Shown here in pieces: positions 23,121-29,807 of a DNA stretch of 32,915 nucleotides (positions within the stretch are counted from its first letter, which is position 1; each line of letters starts with the position of its first letter). This DNA is from Candidatus Aenigmatarchaeota archaeon (GTDB taxonomy: Archaea > Aenigmatarchaeota > Aenigmatarchaeia > QMZP01), in assembly GCA_017609225.1 (NCBI GenBank), contig JAFCEK010000003.1, positions 1-32,915 of the forward strand, read 5' to 3'. Under the pieces are notes generated by a model that saw nothing but the letters and a program-made list of their open reading frames with translations, made no database searches and was not told where the DNA came from. The position numbers were made by a program, and so were the translations under genes.

Positions 23121-23668
23121 CGAGCCGCTGAATTTCGTTGAACATATCATCTTATGCAAAGTTTCCCGAAGGGAAAACCCAAAGCCGCAAGGCAGCACAT
23201 ATTTCGAGTCAATATATAAGGCGCTTAATGATGGTTTATTAAAGATTAAACAATTACTTTTAATATGGTAAAATTAAAACTTTTGGGAATAGGGAAATCA
23301 GAAAAACATAATTATTATACTTTTTCAAAAACCCAAAAATTTTTCACATTAGCAAGAGAATTATTGAGATGGTTAGGATTTCAGAAATATGGCTTTTTCT
23401 GAGGATATGGTTAAAAAACATTATCCACACGGATTCTGAGATTAAGATAAATTACCCCTTTTCCACATTTAGCTGATTTTTTATTGAGTTTAATATGCGA
23501 TTAGATGAAGTTGGGAAGGCAAGAGCGCAGTGTGGTGCGGAGTGAAACGGAGTAAGTTGTGAAGGGTCACCATTACTTTTTATCAGCTACTAACCCCATA
23601 CAGACACTTTTATATCCAATCTGTTTAATAGGCATTTATGAATGTGCTGAAAAAACCCATGTGATTGC
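23121..23668 (+). other. Long gene-poor interval with hairpins and one short frame
   Basis: About 540 bases lack a convincing long gene. TTTCCC-GAA-GGGAAA at 23162-23176 is a perfect hairpin and is followed by GCCGCAAGGC, so a small structured RNA is possible; no tRNA, box C/D or CRISPR features were recognised. A short frame at 23265-23402 is listed separately. The last part (23600-23665) carries a TTTTATATCC TATA-like box for the next gene and GTGAT five bases or so before its ATG. Confidence 0.4.
23265..23402 (+). CDS. Possible 45-residue small protein
   Basis: An ATG-to-TGA frame encodes a basic, aromatic peptide starting MVKLKLLGIGKSEKHNYYTF and ending in a WLGFQKYGFF-like tail. A TATTAAAGATT stretch lies about 25-30 bases upstream. 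There is no recognised family and no comparison to support it, so it may be a chance frame or the remains of a decayed gene. Confidence 0.25.
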   Translation: MVKLKLLGIGKSEKHNYYTFSKTQKFFTLARELLRWLGFQKYGFF

Positions 23669-24082
23669 ATGAAAAAGATTAAGGTTATGGTGTTTGGGAC
23701 ATTTGACCATTTCCATAAGGGGCATGAATATTTTTTGAGAGAGGCAAAGAGGCTGGGAGACAGCCTTGTGGTTGTTGTGGCAAGGGACAGCACAGTAAAA
23801 AAACTCAAGGGAAGGCAGCCTGACCAGAGCGGGGAAGAAAGAAAAAAGGCTGTTTCTGATTCTGGAATAGCTGACAGGGTTTTGCCTGGAAGCGAAAAAA
23901 ACATCTATGAGCAGATTGAAAAGGAAAGGCCGGATGTTATTTGCCTTGGTTATGACCAGAAATTTTTCACTGAAAATCTCAGGGAAGAACTGGACAAAAG
24001 AGGTATAAATCCCAGGATTGTAAGGCTGGGCTCCTACAGGCCGGATATATACAAATCCAGCATAATAAAAAACAGAAAATAA
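23669..24082 (+). CDS. ribL: RibL-like FAD synthase / cytidylyltransferase-family nucleotidyltransferase
   Basis: The 137-residue protein is a single nucleotidyltransferase domain with the HIGH-type motif GTFDHFHKGHEYF (His16, His19). VVVVARDSTVKKLKGRQP and VICLGYDQKFF follow at the places seen in archaeal RibL, which makes FAD from FMN and ATP; related enzymes activate glycerol phosphate with CTP. The usual ISTTx at the end is replaced by YKSSIIKNRK. GTGAT precedes the ATG closely. A hairpin element begins immediately after the TAA stop codon at 24080-24082, without harming the frame. FAD synthesis is the likeliest role. Confidence 0.8.
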   Translation: MKKIKVMVFGTFDHFHKGHEYFLREAKRLGDSLVVVVARDSTVKKLKGRQPDQSGEERKKAVSDSGIADRVLPGSEKNIYEQIEKERPDVICLGYDQKFFTENLREELDKRGINPRIVRLGSYRPDIYKSSIIKNRK

Positions 24083-24197
24083 TGTTGCCTCCGTATATCC
24101 GCGACTAAAGTCGGCGGTTTTCTTGGTGAGGCAACAGCTGTTGAACCAGAACCATACATCCACTGTTTGAAAACAATGGTTTTCTGGTTCAGCATAA
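24083..24197 (-). mobile_element. IS200/IS605-like non-autonomous element, copy 2 (full form)
   Basis: The 115-base element lies between ATAA at 24079-24082 (the ribL stop is the TAA) and ATAA at 24194-24197. The left hairpin is GTTGCCTC (24084-24091) with GAGGCAAC (24128-24135), enclosing a second stem CCGCGACT-AA-AGTCGGCGG (24099-24117). On the minus strand this reads CCGCCGACTTTAGTCGCGG, the type of hairpin found at right ends of many IS605-group elements. The right hairpin is TGAACCAGAA with TTCTGGTTCA (24182-24191), with an inner TGTTTGAAAACA fold. It is about 90% alike to copy 3. Confidence 0.75.
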
Positions 24198-24200
24198 AGA

Positions 24201-24257
24201 TCTCAAAGAGCCAAAAAACTACCTGCTTTAGCTGGCAGATGGATGCCCTGTTTGAGA
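24201..24257 (+). mobile_element. Second hairpin of IS605 right-end type, different sequence
   Basis: TCTCAAA (24201-24207) pairs perfectly with TTTGAGA (24251-24257). Inside, CCTGC-TTTA-GCTGG (24222-24235) forms a stem with one T-T mismatch. The plan (terminal stem, A-rich arm, inner stem with TTTA loop, short 3' arm) is that of the left hairpin of the element just upstream when the latter is read on the minus strand, but the sequence is unrelated. It may be the worn right end of another IS605-type element, lying in the opposite orientation. It ends 43 bases before the MetAP start. Confidence 0.4.
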
Positions 24258-24300
24258 GATTTGATTTTTAAAGAAAAAAAGTCCATACTTAAGTGGTTTT

Positions 24301-25194
24301 ATGGATAAAGAGGTTTTTGACAGGTACATGAAGGCAGGCAAAATAGCAGCCAGGGCAAGGCAGGAGGCTGAAAAGGCGCTGAAGCCAGGACTTAAGATAC
24401 TGGACCTGGCAAACCTGATTGAAGAGAGCATAAAGAAGCAGGGAGCTGAGATGGCGTTTCCTGTGAACATATCCATAAATGAGGTTGCTGCACATTACAC
24501 GCCTGTGTTTAATGATGCAACTGAAATAAGGGAGGGAGACCTTGTAAAGGTTGATATTGGAACAATGGTGGACGGATATATAGGTGATCTTGCCTTTACA
24601 TACTGCTCTGAAAAAAACAGGCTTGCAGATGCATCAAAAAGGATTCTTGAGGCAGGCATAAAAGCAATAAAGCCCGGAGTTAGGGTTGGGGAGATAGGCA
24701 CAATAATTGAGGAAAAGGCAAAGGAGCTTGGTGTGGGGCTGATTGTTAATTTAACAGGGCATACACTGGGCAAATTTATATTTCATGGCAGCCCCAGCAT
24801 TCCGAATGTGAAAAATGACTCAGGTTACAGCTTCAAGGAGGGAAGCGTGATTGCACTGGAGCCCTTTGTAGCTGAAACCAATGGGTTTGTCAAGGAATCC
24901 GGTGTTACGGAAATATACAGCTTTGTGCAGGAAAGGCCTGTAAGATTAACAGAGGCAAGAGCAATCATGCAGATGGCAAGAGAGCAGTATCACGGGCTTC
25001 CGTTTGCAAAGAGATGGCTTTACAGCAGGATATCCCCTGTAAAGGTTTCGCTTGCCCTGAGGCAGCTTGAAAGGGCAGGGGCTGTTGAGCCTTATCCTGT
25101 TCTCAGGGAGATGGAAGGCAAGAAGATAGCGCAGTCAGAGCATACCATAATAGTGAAGGAAAAGCATGTGGTTACCACTGAAATGGAGGACTGA
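24301..25194 (+). CDS. map: Methionine aminopeptidase, type II
   Basis: The 297-residue enzyme removes N-terminal methionine from new proteins. The metal ligands are Asp85 (VKVDIG), Asp96 (YIGDLAF), His154 (LTGHTLG), Glu187 (ALEPF) and Glu280 (QSEHT), with the substrate His65 in AAHYTPVF. The 60-residue helical insertion between the last two ligands (REQYHGLPFAKRWLYSRISP onward) marks the type II form of archaea and eukaryotes. It starts a plus-strand run: the NUDIX gene begins 5 bases after its stop and an alkyltransferase gene follows. A TTTTTAAAG box lies about 30 bases before the ATG. Confidence 0.96.
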   Translation: MDKEVFDRYMKAGKIAARARQEAEKALKPGLKILDLANLIEESIKKQGAEMAFPVNISINEVAAHYTPVFNDATEIREGDLVKVDIGTMVDGYIGDLAFTYCSEKNRLADASKRILEAGIKAIKPGVRVGEIGTIIEEKAKELGVGLIVNLTGHTLGKFIFHGSPSIPNVKNDSGYSFKEGSVIALEPFVAETNGFVKESGVTEIYSFVQERPVRLTEARAIMQMAREQYHGLPFAKRWLYSRISPVKVSLALRQLERAGAVEPYPVLREMEGKKIAQSEHTIIVKEKHVVTTEMED

Positions 25195-25199
25195 ATTTT

Positions 25200-25679
25200 A
25201 TGAAACCTGTTCCTGGCATAGTTTCCGCTGTTTTAAAGGGCAGCCAGGTTCTGCTTCTGAAAAGAAACAAAGAGCCGTTTGCAGGGCTATGGGCTCTGCC
25301 GGGAGGCAAGATAGAATTCGGGGAGCATATATGCGAGGCTGCTGTAAGGGAGATAAAGGAAGAAACCAATCTGGATACAGGGTTTGAAAACTTCAGGGGA
25401 GTGGTTTCAGAGCATGTGAGAGAGAACGGAAATGTAAGGCACCATTTCCTGCTTTTTGTATGCACACTGAGGTTCAGGGGAGGGGTTCCTGTTTCAGGAC
25501 CTGAAGGGGAGCTTGAATGGTTCAATCTCAATGAGCTGGATGGGATAAAAGAAGGGCTGGTTCCAAGCGATTATTTTATATTAAAGGAAATGGTTCTGAA
25601 AAAAGGAGAGAGCCATTACAAAAGCATAATAGAAAAAACAGGGGACAGATACAGACAAAAGGTTTTTGAGTGCCTATGA
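25200..25679 (+). CDS. NUDIX hydrolase
   Basis: The 159-residue protein has a complete Nudix box, GGKIEFGEHICEAAVREIKE continuing ETNL, with Gly36, Glu42, Arg50 and Glu51/Glu54/Glu55 in place for magnesium binding. Such enzymes hydrolyse nucleoside diphosphate derivatives, including oxidised nucleotides and ADP-sugars; the substrate is not evident. LKRNKEPFAGLWALPGG is typical of the MutT/ADP-ribose pyrophosphatase type. GGAGG in the last codons of the MetAP gene serves as ribosome site. The stop overlaps the next start (ATGA), so it is coupled to the DNA repair gene that follows, which may fit clean-up of damaged nucleotides. Confidence 0.92.
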   Translation: MKPVPGIVSAVLKGSQVLLLKRNKEPFAGLWALPGGKIEFGEHICEAAVREIKEETNLDTGFENFRGVVSEHVRENGNVRHHFLLFVCTLRFRGGVPVSGPEGELEWFNLNELDGIKEGLVPSDYFILKEMVLKKGESHYKSIIEKTGDRYRQKVFECL

Positions 25680-25978
25680 ACAGTTTTTCTGAAAGTGTCT
25701 GGAAACTGGCTGGCAAAATTCCCAAGGGGAAGGTAACCACATACAAAGAGATAGCAGGGGCTTTGAATTCCAGGGCATACAGGGCAGTGGGCCAAGCACT
25801 GAAAAGGAACCCCTATGCCCCTGAAATACCATGCCACAGGGTTGTATGCTCGGATGGAAGGCTGGGAGGATACATGGGCAGGCAGAAATCAGGGAAAAAG
25901 GCAGAACTGCTGAAAAAAGAGGGAATAGAAATCAGAAACGGAAAAATAGATTTGAAAAGGTTTCTGCACAGATTTTAG
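25676..25978 (+). CDS. One-domain methylated-DNA cysteine methyltransferase (Ogt/MGMT-like)
   Basis: The 100-residue protein consists of the DNA-binding and active-site domain only. It has KIPKGKVTTYKEIAGAL, the recognition-helix region AYRAVGQALKRNPYA, and the active-site IPCHRVV (Cys53), followed by GRLGGYMGR. The cysteine accepts the alkyl group from O6-alkylguanine; alkyltransferase-like proteins have tryptophan there, so this one should be active. The N-terminal ribonuclease H-like domain of longer Ogt proteins is missing. A GTG six bases upstream is in frame, but the ATG that overlaps the NUDIX stop as ATGA is preferred. Confidence 0.9.
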   Translation: MNSFSESVWKLAGKIPKGKVTTYKEIAGALNSRAYRAVGQALKRNPYAPEIPCHRVVCSDGRLGGYMGRQKSGKKAELLKKEGIEIRNGKIDLKRFLHRF

Positions 25979-25985
25979 TGTGTTC

Positions 25986-26141
25986 TCAGCTCCAGAAATT
26001 GATTTTTTCATCTTCTTCTGATTCTATTACAATCCCAAACCTGGAGTACAGCGTGGAGCAGTTTGGGCATATAAAGACCTCTGGTTTGTTATTCCATATC
26101 CTGCCATGGGTTCCGCACATTGGGCAGTTTGCCTTAAACAT
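25986..26141 (-). CDS. 51-residue zinc-ribbon protein
   Basis: A short minus-strand frame opens at 26141 and ends at TGA 25986-25988. It begins MFKANCPMCGTHGRIWNNKP and has CPMC (Cys6, Cys9) and CPNC (Cys25, Cys28), the two knuckles of a zinc ribbon. The C-terminus (GIVIESEEDEKINFWS) is acidic. The spacing between knuckles and the conserved look of the strand between them make it a real small gene rather than a chance frame. A GATATTTTAC box lies about 30 bases upstream. It is convergent with the alkyltransferase gene, with 7 bases between stops. Function is unknown; nucleic-acid or protein binding is likely. Confidence 0.75.
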   Translation of the reverse strand: MFKANCPMCGTHGRIWNNKPEVFICPNCSTLYSRFGIVIESEEDEKINFWS

Positions 26142-26194
26142 AAAAACCAGCAAATTGTAAAATATCGGTTATTTTTATTTTTGTTTTAAGCCCC

Positions 26195-26572
26195 TTATAA
26201 AGACATCTGTTCCAGTGTTATTCCTAAATCCTTTGCCTTCTTTATTATCTCTTCTCTTTTCTTTTTTCCAACACCGGACCTTACAACAGCTGCCTCTGTT
26301 TTTGGCTTTAATTTCTCAAGTTCTCCCGGATTGGAAACCATCACGATTTTAAGGCCTTTCTTTGTAAGTCCTCTCACAGCCCTTGGGGAGCGGTAGCCCG
26401 GCCCGGGCTTTCTGCCTCTGGGTTTTTCCCCCTTTCTCAGCTTTGACTGCTTTCCTCTTGGCCTTCTCCATTTTCTCTTGAGCTTTTTGTGCTTGAAATA
26501 CTCCTGCCTCTTGAATTCAGGTTTTTTCTTTTTCCCTTTTCTTCTGATTTTAAGCATGGCTTTTTTATCCAT
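26195..26572 (-). CDS. rpl32e: Ribosomal protein eL32
   Basis: The 125-residue, very basic protein has the eL32 core: EFKRQEYFKHKKLKRKWRRP, RGKQSKLRKGEKPRGRKPGP, YRSPRAVRGL and the globular end IVMVSNPGELEKLKPKTEAA. It binds the large subunit of the archaeal/eukaryotic ribosome. Its ATG follows directly on the uL6 stop (TAA ATG), and GGTGAT in the last uL6 codons is its ribosome site, so the two are coupled. In most archaea eL19, uL18 and uS5 follow in the spc operon; here the unit ends after eL32. Confidence 0.96.
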   Translation of the reverse strand: MDKKAMLKIRRKGKKKKPEFKRQEYFKHKKLKRKWRRPRGKQSKLRKGEKPRGRKPGPGYRSPRAVRGLTKKGLKIVMVSNPGELEKLKPKTEAAVVRSGVGKKKREEIIKKAKDLGITLEQMSL

Positions 26573-27115
26573 TTAATCACCTTCTCCTGCCGGCCTGCAT
26601 TTTTCAATCAGATGGCAGCCGTCCTGGAAAACCCTCCTGTCATATCCTGTTACCTTTGTTGCTATTTCAATGTTGGCTGCTGTCTGTCCAACAAGCCCCT
26701 TGTCAATTCCTGAAACAATGATTTCATCTTTTTTTACTTCAACCTTTACATCACCTGCTATTTTTGATGTTATGTTGCTTTTTCTGCCCATGAAGTTGCC
26801 AATCACAACCCTGTCACCTTCTACAGATACCTTTATTGGAAAATGAGAGTAAACAATCTTGAGTTTTGCCTCCCAGCCGGAGGTAACTCCTGTAATCATG
26901 TTCCTTATATGGGAGACCCATGTTCCCAGGAGCGCGTTCAGCTTTCTTCTGTCTGTGCCTGAGCTGAGTGCTATTTTTCCCTCCTTTATCTGCTTCTTTA
27001 TATCTGAATGCTTGAATTCCCTTGAAAGCTCTCCCTTTGGCCCTTTTACAACTAAGGTGTTGCCTTCAATCTTCACTTCCACTCCTTCCGGAATCACAAT
27101 GGTTTTTTCTGCCAT
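26573..27115 (-). CDS. rpl6: Ribosomal protein uL6
   Basis: The 180-residue protein matches archaeal uL6 through both repeats: IPEGVEVKIEGNTLVVKGPK and GELSREF at the start, SHIRNMITGVTSGWEAKLKI in the middle, VSGIDKGLVGQTAANIEIAT and YDRRVFQDGCHLIEKC at the end. It sits near the factor-binding site of the large subunit. It is first in a two-gene unit with eL32. Its upstream neighbour on the same strand is rpoA2, separated by a 160-base gap that contains a hairpin element, so its promoter must lie in or beside the sequence between 27116 and 27150 (TTAAATATTTAAATAAATAA). Confidence 0.96.
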   Translation of the reverse strand: MAEKTIVIPEGVEVKIEGNTLVVKGPKGELSREFKHSDIKKQIKEGKIALSSGTDRRKLNALLGTWVSHIRNMITGVTSGWEAKLKIVYSHFPIKVSVEGDRVVIGNFMGRKSNITSKIAGDVKVEVKKDEIIVSGIDKGLVGQTAANIEIATKVTGYDRRVFQDGCHLIEKCRPAGEGD

Positions 27116-27150
27116 GTAACCTTTTTTCGGTTAAATATTTAAATAAATAA

Positions 27151-27266
27151 TGTTGCCTCCGTGTATCCGCCTACTAAAGTCGGCGGTTTTCTTGGCGAGG
27201 CAACAGCTGCTGAACCAGAACCATACATCCGCTGTTTGAAAACAATGGTTTTCTGGTTCAACATAA
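27151..27266 (-). mobile_element. IS200/IS605-like non-autonomous element, copy 3 (full form)
   Basis: The 116-base element lies between ATAA at 27147-27150 and ATAA at 27263-27266, and begins 9 bases beyond the rpoA2 stop. The left hairpin is GTTGCCTC (27152-27159) with GAGGCAAC (27197-27204). Its inner stem CCGCC (27167-27171) with GGCGG (27182-27186) differs from copy 2 by paired changes that keep the fold. The right hairpin is TGAACCAGAA (27211-27220) with TTCTGGTTCA (27251-27260). It has the same plus-strand orientation as the other two copies, although here it follows a minus-strand gene. Confidence 0.75.
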
Positions 27267-27275
27267 TTAAGCTGC

Positions 27276-29807
27276 TTATTTTCCTGTTTTCTTCTTTGGC
27301 TGCTTCTTTTTTTGTGAGCCTGCTTTTTTTGGCTTTATGCCTGCCTCTGGTATCTTTCCTATAAGCTCAAATGCGCCTGTTCCTATGGGGGCAACCTGGT
27401 TCATCATTATGTTTTCAACTGTTCCCCTCAAGAAATCTGTTTCTCCCTTTATTGCGGCAATCGTGAAGTGTTTTTTTGTTTCCTCGAAGCTTGCTCTCAC
27501 AAGAACAGAGGCCTTCTGGCCTGCGATTCCATATCTTCCTATTGCCTTTATCCTGCCTGTTCTTGTCATGAGGTCTGCAAGAAGCATTATGTACCTTATG
27601 TCAACACCAAGCCCCTGCTCCTCCATTGTGTACTGGGTCTGCCTTATTATTGCATTCCTGGCTGCTTCTATTCCAAGCAGGTCCTGGATTTCAAATATGT
27701 TGTTGCTGTAGGTTCTTGTCTTGTCAACACCATTAATCTCAAATGCCTTTTTGAGGTTTGAGCCCAGTGTGTTTATAACCCATTCATTATCCTCCTTTGT
27801 AACAACAACCTGGGTTATTCCCTTTATTCCTTTTATATATGTTTCAAGAAGGTTGTATTTCAGCTTTCTGAGGTTTTTTATGTCTGATTTTTTCGGAATA
27901 ACAACAAGCTTGTCTTTTTCAAGCTTTACTGATGCTGTTCTCATCTTTATCATTTTTGGAATCCTGTTAACATCAATGTTCAGTGCCCTGATTTTTTCAA
28001 GGTCCAGCCTGCATTCAATAAGAAGCTCTGTCAGGTCCAGGATATCGGAAATTATTATGTCCCTAAGTTTGACCTCTTTTATGTTATTTGCTATCTCTCT
28101 TACCTTTTCCAGGTCCTGGTACTCCTTTTCCAGGTAAATCATCATTGTTGGTGTTCTTGGCTCTTTCCTGGCATCAAAAATCTCAAGCATTCTGGGCAAA
28201 CCCAGAGTTACCTGTATGCCGGCAGTTCCTGCAAAATGGTATGTACGCATTGTGTTATGGGTAACAACGCCTTCAAAAGTGGTGAATGTTTCTGTTCCAC
28301 CAACTGTAAGGTCATACACATATTTGGAGCTTGGCTTTACCTTTTCTATTTTTATTATCTCATCCCATACAACATCAGAATATGCCATCTGCTTCATTAA
28401 GGATATCTCATTTTTAATGTCCACCTTCATACCATTTGCCCTTGATTCAAAAATATTTATGTACCTTAGAAGTGTTTCCCTTCCTATTTTGCCTCTTCTC
28501 GTAAAATTATTTACATATCTTGTGGGATATTTGAGTTTTTTTGCAACATCCATAAGCAGGCTTCCGTATCCGGATATCATATCTGTAAAGTCCTGCCTGG
28601 GCATGGTTCCCATGCTGCACAGCATGTCAAGTTTTTCCTGTTTTTTCTTTACGGAAAATCCTATTTCCTTCCTGAATATTTCTGCATATTTGCAGGGTAT
28701 TATGATTGAGAACTGTTTTCCCTTCTGTTTTGTTGCGAAAATTCCGAATCTGGAGAGAAGAAGCATTACGCCGTTTATAAGCTCCTCGGAATTGGAGGAC
28801 GCTCTTATCATTTTCCTGCCCACTGAAACATTTCCATCCCCGTCAAAATAACCTCTTAATATCCCTGATACAAATTCCCTAGTTGCGCCATATGTGAACT
28901 GCGGTATTCTCTTGTTTTTTGAGCCTGTACCGCATGTTTTCTTGAGGAATTTTGACAGAAGAGATGAGTTTATTCTTATATCATGCCCTCTTGCAAATCC
29001 TCTTGTGTTGTCATATTCATTATATGTAAATCCGTAATGTTCAGCAAATGCTCTTATCTGGGAAAGGAATTCAGGATTTGTATTTGAAATGGACACGAAA
29101 TATCTTGTTGAATTACCCTCAGCTATGTATGCCCCCATAAACCAGCCCAGGAACCTGTCAAGCACCAGAACATCAGGCATTTTTTTCTTTGCATGACATG
29201 TATCTACAAATGATTCGAGTTTCAAAACCTGCGTACAATTATCCCTGATATGCCTGACTACGGGTATCCTCTCTCCTTCTACAAGCTCTGAACCTTTAAC
29301 AGGCACTATTTTGTTATTTTTTCTTACAACAAAGGAATGGGAGTCTGTTGCTGTTATTTTTCTGCCTGAAAGCAGGCTTATCCTTATAAGATGCTCAGGT
29401 GCCCTGTGTCTGCTGCATTCCAGCACCTGCCTCCATTTAATCTTTTCATTGCAGGCAAGGCTTGGAACAAATATCCTGTATGAAGATAAATCGCATACAT
29501 CCCATCCGTTTTCAGTGAATCCTGCCATTTTTATCATTCTGTCAACAAACTTTCCTATTTCTGGTGTTGCTGTAATCCCGTCCTTTTTGAGAATTATTTT
29601 TTCTTTGGAGTCAAGGCTCATCTGCGTGGCTGGCTCGGAAAGTGACTGGGCTGTAACAACCCCTACCGGTTCATAGGGATCGTATATGGATTCCCTGTAA
29701 AGCTTTTTCACTGTATCCACTATTTCTTTCTGTTTCTCAGGGCTGGTTTTGCTTTTGTCAAAATACTCCTTTAATTCATTCTGAATCTTGGGTGGCAGGC
29801 TGTTCAT
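27276..29807 (-). CDS. rpoA2: RNA polymerase subunit A'' (Rpo1C) with an in-frame intein
   Basis: The precursor has 843 residues. The N-terminal extein (1-63) ends EPVGVVTAQSLSEPATQM; the C-terminal extein (519-843) resumes TMRTYHFAGTAGIQVTLGLP. Spliced, these give a 388-residue A'' subunit, the usual size, across the trigger-loop region of the active site. The last part, MMNQVAPIGTGAFELIG, is typical of A''. The lysine-rich tail is also common. The start overlaps the rpoA1 stop (ATGA), and GGAGGT lies 12 bases before it. The intein must be spliced out for the polymerase to work. The gene is followed by a mobile-element remnant instead of the rpl30e-nusA genes found next to it in many archaea. 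Confidence 0.97.
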   Translation of the reverse strand: MNSLPPKIQNELKEYFDKSKTSPEKQKEIVDTVKKLYRESIYDPYEPVGVVTAQSLSEPATQMSLDSKEKIILKKDGITATPEIGKFVDRMIKMAGFTENGWDVCDLSSYRIFVPSLACNEKIKWRQVLECSRHRAPEHLIRISLLSGRKITATDSHSFVVRKNNKIVPVKGSELVEGERIPVVRHIRDNCTQVLKLESFVDTCHAKKKMPDVLVLDRFLGWFMGAYIAEGNSTRYFVSISNTNPEFLSQIRAFAEHYGFTYNEYDNTRGFARGHDIRINSSLLSKFLKKTCGTGSKNKRIPQFTYGATREFVSGILRGYFDGDGNVSVGRKMIRASSNSEELINGVMLLLSRFGIFATKQKGKQFSIIIPCKYAEIFRKEIGFSVKKKQEKLDMLCSMGTMPRQDFTDMISGYGSLLMDVAKKLKYPTRYVNNFTRRGKIGRETLLRYINIFESRANGMKVDIKNEISLMKQMAYSDVVWDEIIKIEKVKPSSKYVYDLTVGGTETFTTFEGVVTHNTMRTYHFAGTAGIQVTLGLPRMLEIFDARKEPRTPTMMIYLEKEYQDLEKVREIANNIKEVKLRDIIISDILDLTELLIECRLDLEKIRALNIDVNRIPKMIKMRTASVKLEKDKLVVIPKKSDIKNLRKLKYNLLETYIKGIKGITQVVVTKEDNEWVINTLGSNLKKAFEINGVDKTRTYSNNIFEIQDLLGIEAARNAIIRQTQYTMEEQGLGVDIRYIMLLADLMTRTGRIKAIGRYGIAGQKASVLVRASFEETKKHFTIAAIKGETDFLRGTVENIMMNQVAPIGTGAFELIGKIPEAGIKPKKAGSQKKKQPKKKTGK
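28254..29618 (-). mobile_element. RpoA'' intein with LAGLIDADG homing endonuclease
   Basis: The intein occupies residues 64-518 (455 aa) of the rpoA2 product. It starts with Ser64 (SLDSKEKIILKKDG, block A), has TATDSHSFVV as block B (His157) and ends YVYDLTVGGTETFTT with the final VVTHN (His517, Asn518). The +1 residue is Thr519. Splicing should thus use Ser1, the His-Asn end and threonine as the downstream nucleophile. Between the splicing blocks are two LAGLIDADG-like helices: LGWFMGAYIAEG (acid at 230) and LRGYFDGDGNV (acid at 322), so the endonuclease looks intact. The insertion point TQM/TMRT is in the most conserved part of A'', a site that also carries an intein in Methanocaldococcus. 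Confidence 0.93.

Noticed and set aside
23150-23240. tRNA or box H/ACA RNA in the interval after the phosphatase-like gene
   Set aside because: There is a good TTTCCC-GAA-GGGAAA hairpin, but no T-loop consensus, anticodon arm, kink-turn or properly placed ACA was found.
24083-27266. An intact IS605 transposase or TnpB in the window
   Set aside because: No frame shows the HUH tyrosine transposase motif or the TnpB RuvC and zinc-finger motifs; only the ends are present.
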